This document shows positions 42,951-43,230 of a stretch of 43,230 bases of DNA, in pieces (positions within the stretch are counted from its first letter, which is position 1; every line of letters starts with the position of its first letter). The position numbers were made by a program, and so were the translations under genes. The stretch is from the NCBI GenBank assembly GCA_017398355.1, contig JAFQGD010000006.1, positions 1 to 43,230 of the forward strand, read 5' to 3'. This DNA is from Akkermansia sp. (GTDB lineage Bacteria; Verrucomicrobiota; Verrucomicrobiia; Verrucomicrobiales; Akkermansiaceae). The notes under the pieces were generated by a model, which searched no databases, was not told where the DNA came from, and saw only the letters and a list, made by a program, of their open reading frames with translations.

Positions 42951-43230
42951 TTAGAAACGATAGGTGGCGCCGATGTTGGCGCTGTGGCTGTTGGCTCGCG
43001 GCACCAGCTCCATGGTGTAGCTCGCGTTCACACTCCATTTCACGTTGAGGGCGTGGGTGGTGCCTACGCTCAGGTTCATCCCTGCGCGGCCGGGGTTCGC
43101 TCCGCCTCGGCATGTGCCGCCCAGGTGGGTGACGGGGTTGTCGCGCACCATGTCGCCGATAAAGCTCACTTCGCCGTACACACTCGTCTTGGCCGTGGCG
43201 GCGTAGGTGGCTCCCACACCCACTTCTGCA
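42951..43230 (-). CDS. Autotransporter beta-barrel, C-terminal part
   Basis: The last 92 residues of a protein that continues past the window edge. It shows alternating beta strands with Tyr/Val-rich segments, ending GATYRF, with the C-terminal Phe used by the Bam machinery to fold outer-membrane barrels. Sequence such as GVGATYAATAKTSVYGEVSF, then NVKWSVNASYTMELV, fits the C-terminal barrel of autotransporters (passenger upstream, outside the window). The passenger domain and thus its function cannot be seen. Confidence 0.8.
   Translation of the reverse strand, partial: AEVGVGATYAATAKTSVYGEVSFIGDMVRDNPVTHLGGTCRGGANPGRAGMNLSVGTTHALNVKWSVNASYTMELVPRANSHSANIGATYRF

Noticed and set aside
1..43230. 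CRISPR array, rRNA, insertion sequence or prophage
   Set aside because: No regularly spaced repeats, no transposase genes or terminal repeats and no phage structural genes were recognised; only a lone integrase and an RHS remnant.

Overview
This is an ordinary, densely packed chromosomal stretch of a Gram-negative bacterium. LpxK, an outer-membrane autotransporter barrel, ExbB/ExbD-type proteins and lipid-A/LPS-type glycosyltransferases point to a didermic envelope. Overall gene style (a GltX-QueA pair, an RHS remnant, a DUF4173 membrane protein, moderately high G+C) suggests Verrucomicrobiota, possibly Akkermansia-like. That placement is an inference; no rRNA is present to prove it. No tRNA, rRNA or CRISPR array was seen.

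Layout. 139-4598 (minus): serS followed by an ExbB-like channel, an ExbD-like protein that has lost its membrane Asp, an anchored periplasmic protein, a zinc-ribbon membrane protein and a secreted C39-like cysteine peptidase. 4715-8924 (plus): a lone tyrosine recombinase, htpG, and an iron-ADH-fold protein without its metal ligands. 8926-15013 (minus): DUF4173 membrane protein, ROK kinase, HdeD-like protein, Mn-type SOD, PP2C phosphatase and lysS. 15186-19316: a small AP2-like protein (minus), then a dCMP-deaminase-like gene and mfd (plus). 19363-22962 (minus): a decayed RHS gene end, lpxK and an A+T-rich phosphoethanolamine-transferase-like gene, followed by a small membrane protein (plus). 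23791-26138: gltX-queA. 26269-32998: one long apparent operon, purE-like, pyrR, pyrB, inactive-looking pyrC, an ELM1-type glycosyltransferase, two tandem GT4 genes and a UmuD-like S24 peptidase. 33048-33770: acyl-ACP thioesterase. 33774-43230 (minus): SWIM protein, NAD-dependent epimerase, metH, solitary nuoA, polA, and the end of an autotransporter.

Two themes stand out. First, ten transcription-unit starts (serS, integrase, ADH-like, lysS, dCMP deaminase, lpxK, gltX, purE, thioesterase, polA) have a recognisable sigma70-type promoter whose -10 box ends only 6-10 bases before the start codon. This predicts mRNAs with 0-4 base leaders. Second, several enzymes of known folds lack key residues (ExbD Asp, dihydroorotase metal ligands, Fe-ADH metal ligands, ROK zinc cysteines, the second GT4's donor-site residues, the PurE His of AAHLPG). 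These suggest structural or regulatory roles, and the pyrB-pyrC pair looks like a class A aspartate transcarbamoylase with a non-catalytic dihydroorotase partner.
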